Below are positions 32,571 to 34,010 of a stretch of 34,010 nucleotides of DNA, piece by piece. The notes below the pieces were generated by a model. It made no database searches. It saw nothing but the letters and a program-made list of their open reading frames with translations, and was not told where the DNA came from. The translations under genes and the position numbers were made by a program. Position 1 is the stretch's first letter; each line of letters begins with the position of its first letter. The stretch comes from Paracoccaceae bacterium (GTDB taxonomy: Bacteria; Pseudomonadota; Alphaproteobacteria; Rhodobacterales; Rhodobacteraceae), in NCBI GenBank assembly GCA_003565055.1, contig PXDM01000383.1:1-34010 (forward strand). The letters are read 5' to 3'.

Positions 32571-33025
32571 TTGCTGGCCTCACCGCTCGACAGAATCGCG
32601 AAGAGCTTGGCGGGGTCGTCATTCGCGCGCAGTTTCTCGCAGATATGCCGGTTGCGCAGGGTGCGGGAGATGAAGGCCAACGCCTTGAGATGTTCGACCC
32701 CGGCATCGCGGGGCGCAAAAAGTGCAAAGACCAGATCGACAGGCGCTTTGTCGACCGAGCCGTAATCGAGCGGTTTTTCGAGGCGAAAGAAAACCCCAAG
32801 CACGTCGCTGATACCATCGAGACGCGCATGGGGCACTGCGACGCCATGGCCCACACCTGTTGGGCCAAGGCTCTCACGCTCCTGCAGGGCACTGATCACG
32901 GTTTCCGCGTCCAGCCCGTAGACAGTTTTCGCGGCTTCACCGACAGTCTGGAACAAGCGCTTCTTGCTGGTCGCGGATGAAATAAAGCGAACCGCCTTCG
33001 CATTCAGAAGCGTACCCATTTCCAT
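32561..33025 (-). CDS. ptsN: PTS IIA-like nitrogen-regulatory protein (EIIA-Ntr)
   Basis: A 154-residue regulatory phosphocarrier of the nitrogen PTS, controlling potassium, nitrogen and envelope functions through its phosphorylation state. Active His66 in GHGVAVPHARLDG; ERESLGPTGVG and PVDLVFALFAP are family landmarks. The start is the ATG at 33025 with GGAG nine bases upstream; a second ATG two codons on is possible. It is downstream of hpf (74-base gap), the usual order in Rhodobacterales. With HPr, HprK and EIIA(Man) in this window it completes most of a regulatory PTS; enzyme I is missing. Confidence 0.95.
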   Translation of the reverse strand: MEMGTLLNAKAVRFISSATSKKRLFQTVGEAAKTVYGLDAETVISALQERESLGPTGVGHGVAVPHARLDGISDVLGVFFRLEKPLDYGSVDKAPVDLVFALFAPRDAGVEHLKALAFISRTLRNRHICEKLRANDDPAKLFAILSSGEASKAA

Positions 33026-33038
33026 TGCGTCGATCTCC

Positions 33039-33050
33039 TGTCACGTGACA
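33039..33050. promoter_or_regulatory. 12-bp perfect palindrome TGTCACGTGACA
   Basis: Exact self-complementary site between hpf and ptsN, 14 bases upstream of the ptsN start and abutting its ribosome site. It could be an operator, or a small RNA hairpin modulating ptsN translation. Confidence 0.45.
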
Positions 33051-33099
33051 CTGACCATGCGTCGATGAGAAGGTTAAGCCGCGTTGTTTAATGATAGAT

Positions 33100-33666
33100 T
33101 TACTGCGGGTCAATCCAGCCAATATTACCGTCATCACGTCGATAGACCACATTCAACCCGCCATGGCGCTCATTGCGGAAAACCAGCACCGGCGCATGGG
33201 CCAATTCCATCTGCATCACGGCCTCACCGGCTGAAAAGGACGGGATTCGGGTCTCCATCTCTGCGATGATCATCGGCTGCAGCGACTCTGGCTCGTCCGG
33301 CACTTCGTCCTGATCGGATGCCAGAATATTATACGAAGCCTCGGCATATTCCACCGGATTGGGGCGCTCGCGATGGTGGTCTTTCAGACGCCGCTTGTAG
33401 CGTCGCAACTGCTTGTCGAGCTTCTCGCGGCAGGATTCGAACGCGGCATAGATCTCCCCGGCCTGCGCGCGCGCCGCTGCGGTCATGCCCGTCGAGAGAT
33501 GCAGCGTCGCCTCGCAGACCAGCGTATGTGCATCGCGCGAGAAAATGACGACGGCTTCGGTCGGGCGCTGCTGGTATTTCTCCACCAGCTCGCCGAATTC
33601 GGCTTTCACATGAGTTTGCAACGCTTCTCCGATATCGATCTGTTTGCCGCTTATCTGGTAGCGCAT
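33100..33666 (-). CDS. hpf: Long-form ribosome hibernation promoting factor
   Basis: A 188-residue protein that dimerises 70S ribosomes into inactive 100S particles in stationary phase. The N-terminal S30AE/YfiA domain (about 1-100) begins MRYQISGKQIDIGEALQTHV. The C-terminal dimerisation domain (about 130-188) includes PMIIAEMETRIPSFSAGEAVMQME and ends DGNIGWIDPQ. Its length marks the long form, which carries its own dimerisation domain. GAGGAG seven bases before the ATG is a strong ribosome site. It lies between lptB and ptsN. Confidence 0.95.
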   Translation of the reverse strand: MRYQISGKQIDIGEALQTHVKAEFGELVEKYQQRPTEAVVIFSRDAHTLVCEATLHLSTGMTAAARAQAGEIYAAFESCREKLDKQLRRYKRRLKDHHRERPNPVEYAEASYNILASDQDEVPDEPESLQPMIIAEMETRIPSFSAGEAVMQMELAHAPVLVFRNERHGGLNVVYRRDDGNIGWIDPQ

Positions 33667-33875
33667 GAGTATCTCCTCGCTGTGGGTGACGCGCCATCAG
33701 CTCCGGCGCATCGAAATGCCGTCATTACAACTTTCCTCTATTTTTCTGTTAATTACCGCCCATCGCTCATGTGGTCTCGATAGGGGTGAGGATCGTTGTT
33801 TCACGTATTTGGCACCGGATTGCAGGGCGCTGTCAATCCTTTCCGTGCAAGCTGGCTTCCACTGAGCGGCGTGGC
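33667..33875 (-). promoter_or_regulatory. lptB / hpf intergenic region with candidate promoter
   Basis: A 209-base gap on one transcription direction. A TTGACA hexamer on the minus strand (33836-33831) is a good -35 candidate for hpf, but no clear -10 lies at 17-18 bases. The sequence nearer hpf is AT-rich (GTAATTAACAGAAAAATAG). A weak hairpin follows the lptB stop without a T tract, so co-transcription remains possible. Confidence 0.4.
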
Positions 33876-34010
33876 TCAGTCGAGGCGGAAATCAGCGCCG
33901 AGATAGACGCGCCGCACATCGGCATTGGCGACAACTTCTTCGGGCGTGCCCTGCATCAGCACTGTGCCATCATGCAGGATATAGGCGCGGTCGACGATGG
34001 CGAGCGTCTC
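33876..34010 (-). CDS. lptB: LPS export ABC transporter ATPase LptB, C-terminal end only
   Basis: The last 44 codons of an ABC ATPase, truncated by the right edge and absent from the ORF track. The translation includes ETLAIVDRAYILHDG, GTPEEVVANADVRRVYLG and ends FRLD. This matches the C-terminus of LptB, which powers lipopolysaccharide extraction from the inner membrane, better than branched-chain amino-acid LivF-type ATPases. The order lptB-hpf-ptsN supports it. Walker motifs lie outside the window. Confidence 0.85.
   Translation of the reverse strand, partial: ETLAIVDRAYILHDGTVLMQGTPEEVVANADVRRVYLGADFRLD

Noticed and set aside
33861-33880. ACTGAGC/GCTCAGT hairpin at the lptB stop as a terminator
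   Set aside because: Short stem and no T tract on the minus strand.
1-34010. tRNA, rRNA, CRISPR array, insertion sequence or prophage
   Set aside because: No cloverleaf, array of spaced repeats, transposase or phage protein was seen on either strand; this was by eye, without a covariance-model search.

Overview
This is a GC-rich, gene-dense chromosomal segment from an alphaproteobacterium, almost certainly of the Rhodobacterales (Roseobacter/Paracoccaceae) type. The lineage is inferred from gene order and protein character, not from a database search. The main clues are pckA divergent from chvI-chvG-hprK-rapZ-EIIA-HPr, a short HprK lacking the N-terminal domain, lptB-hpf-ptsN, and a NodH-like sulfotransferase beside Branch-type and family 2 glycosyltransferases. 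No rRNA, tRNA, CRISPR array, insertion sequence or phage gene was seen. Two genes run off the edges (an NCS2 permease on the left, lptB on the right); the ORF track omits both, and they were read directly from the sequence.

Layout. (1) About 1-5990: urate catabolism. A minus-strand operon encodes a fused PuuE allantoinase/UraD OHCU decarboxylase, ureidoglycolate lyase AllA and an NCS2 urate/xanthine-type permease. uraH lies on the plus strand, followed by a LysR regulator and divergent puuD, a membrane urate hydroxylase with a cytochrome c tail. Together these convert urate to allantoate and split ureidoglycolate; the allantoicase step between them is not in the window. (2) 6067-12533: carbon and envelope signalling. 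pckA is divergent from a compact chvI-chvG-hprK-rapZ-EIIA(Man)-HPr operon, which ends near a small outer-membrane beta-barrel gene. (3) 13377-19017: housekeeping and redox genes. These are a class III CoA-transferase, a DsbA-like protein and DciA (one minus-strand unit), then mutY, gloA, an AlkB-type alkane hydroxylase and a DCC-family protein.

(4) 19018-25287: nadK, glyA, a YbfF-like hydrolase, an orphan hybrid histidine kinase and pyrF. (5) 25297-32544: a surface-glycan region with a KpsM-like ABC-2 permease, the PAP phosphatase CysQ, two tandem paralogous family 2 glycosyltransferases, a Branch (GT14-like) glycosyltransferase with a long C-terminal domain, and a sulfotransferase with two sulfotransferase-like halves. 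Pairing CysQ (which removes PAP, the by-product of PAPS-dependent sulfation) with a sulfotransferase and glycosyltransferases suggests a sulfated surface glycan. (6) 32544-34010: ptsN (EIIA-Ntr), long-form hpf and the end of lptB. ptsN provides a second regulatory PTS element in the same window as HPr, HprK and EIIA(Man).

Genes are tightly packed, with several ATGA-type stop/start overlaps (dciA/dsbA, mutY/gloA, second GT/Branch GT) and convergent genes that touch or overlap. Start codons were often moved inward from the ORF track on the basis of Shine-Dalgarno sites and family N-termini; each case is noted.
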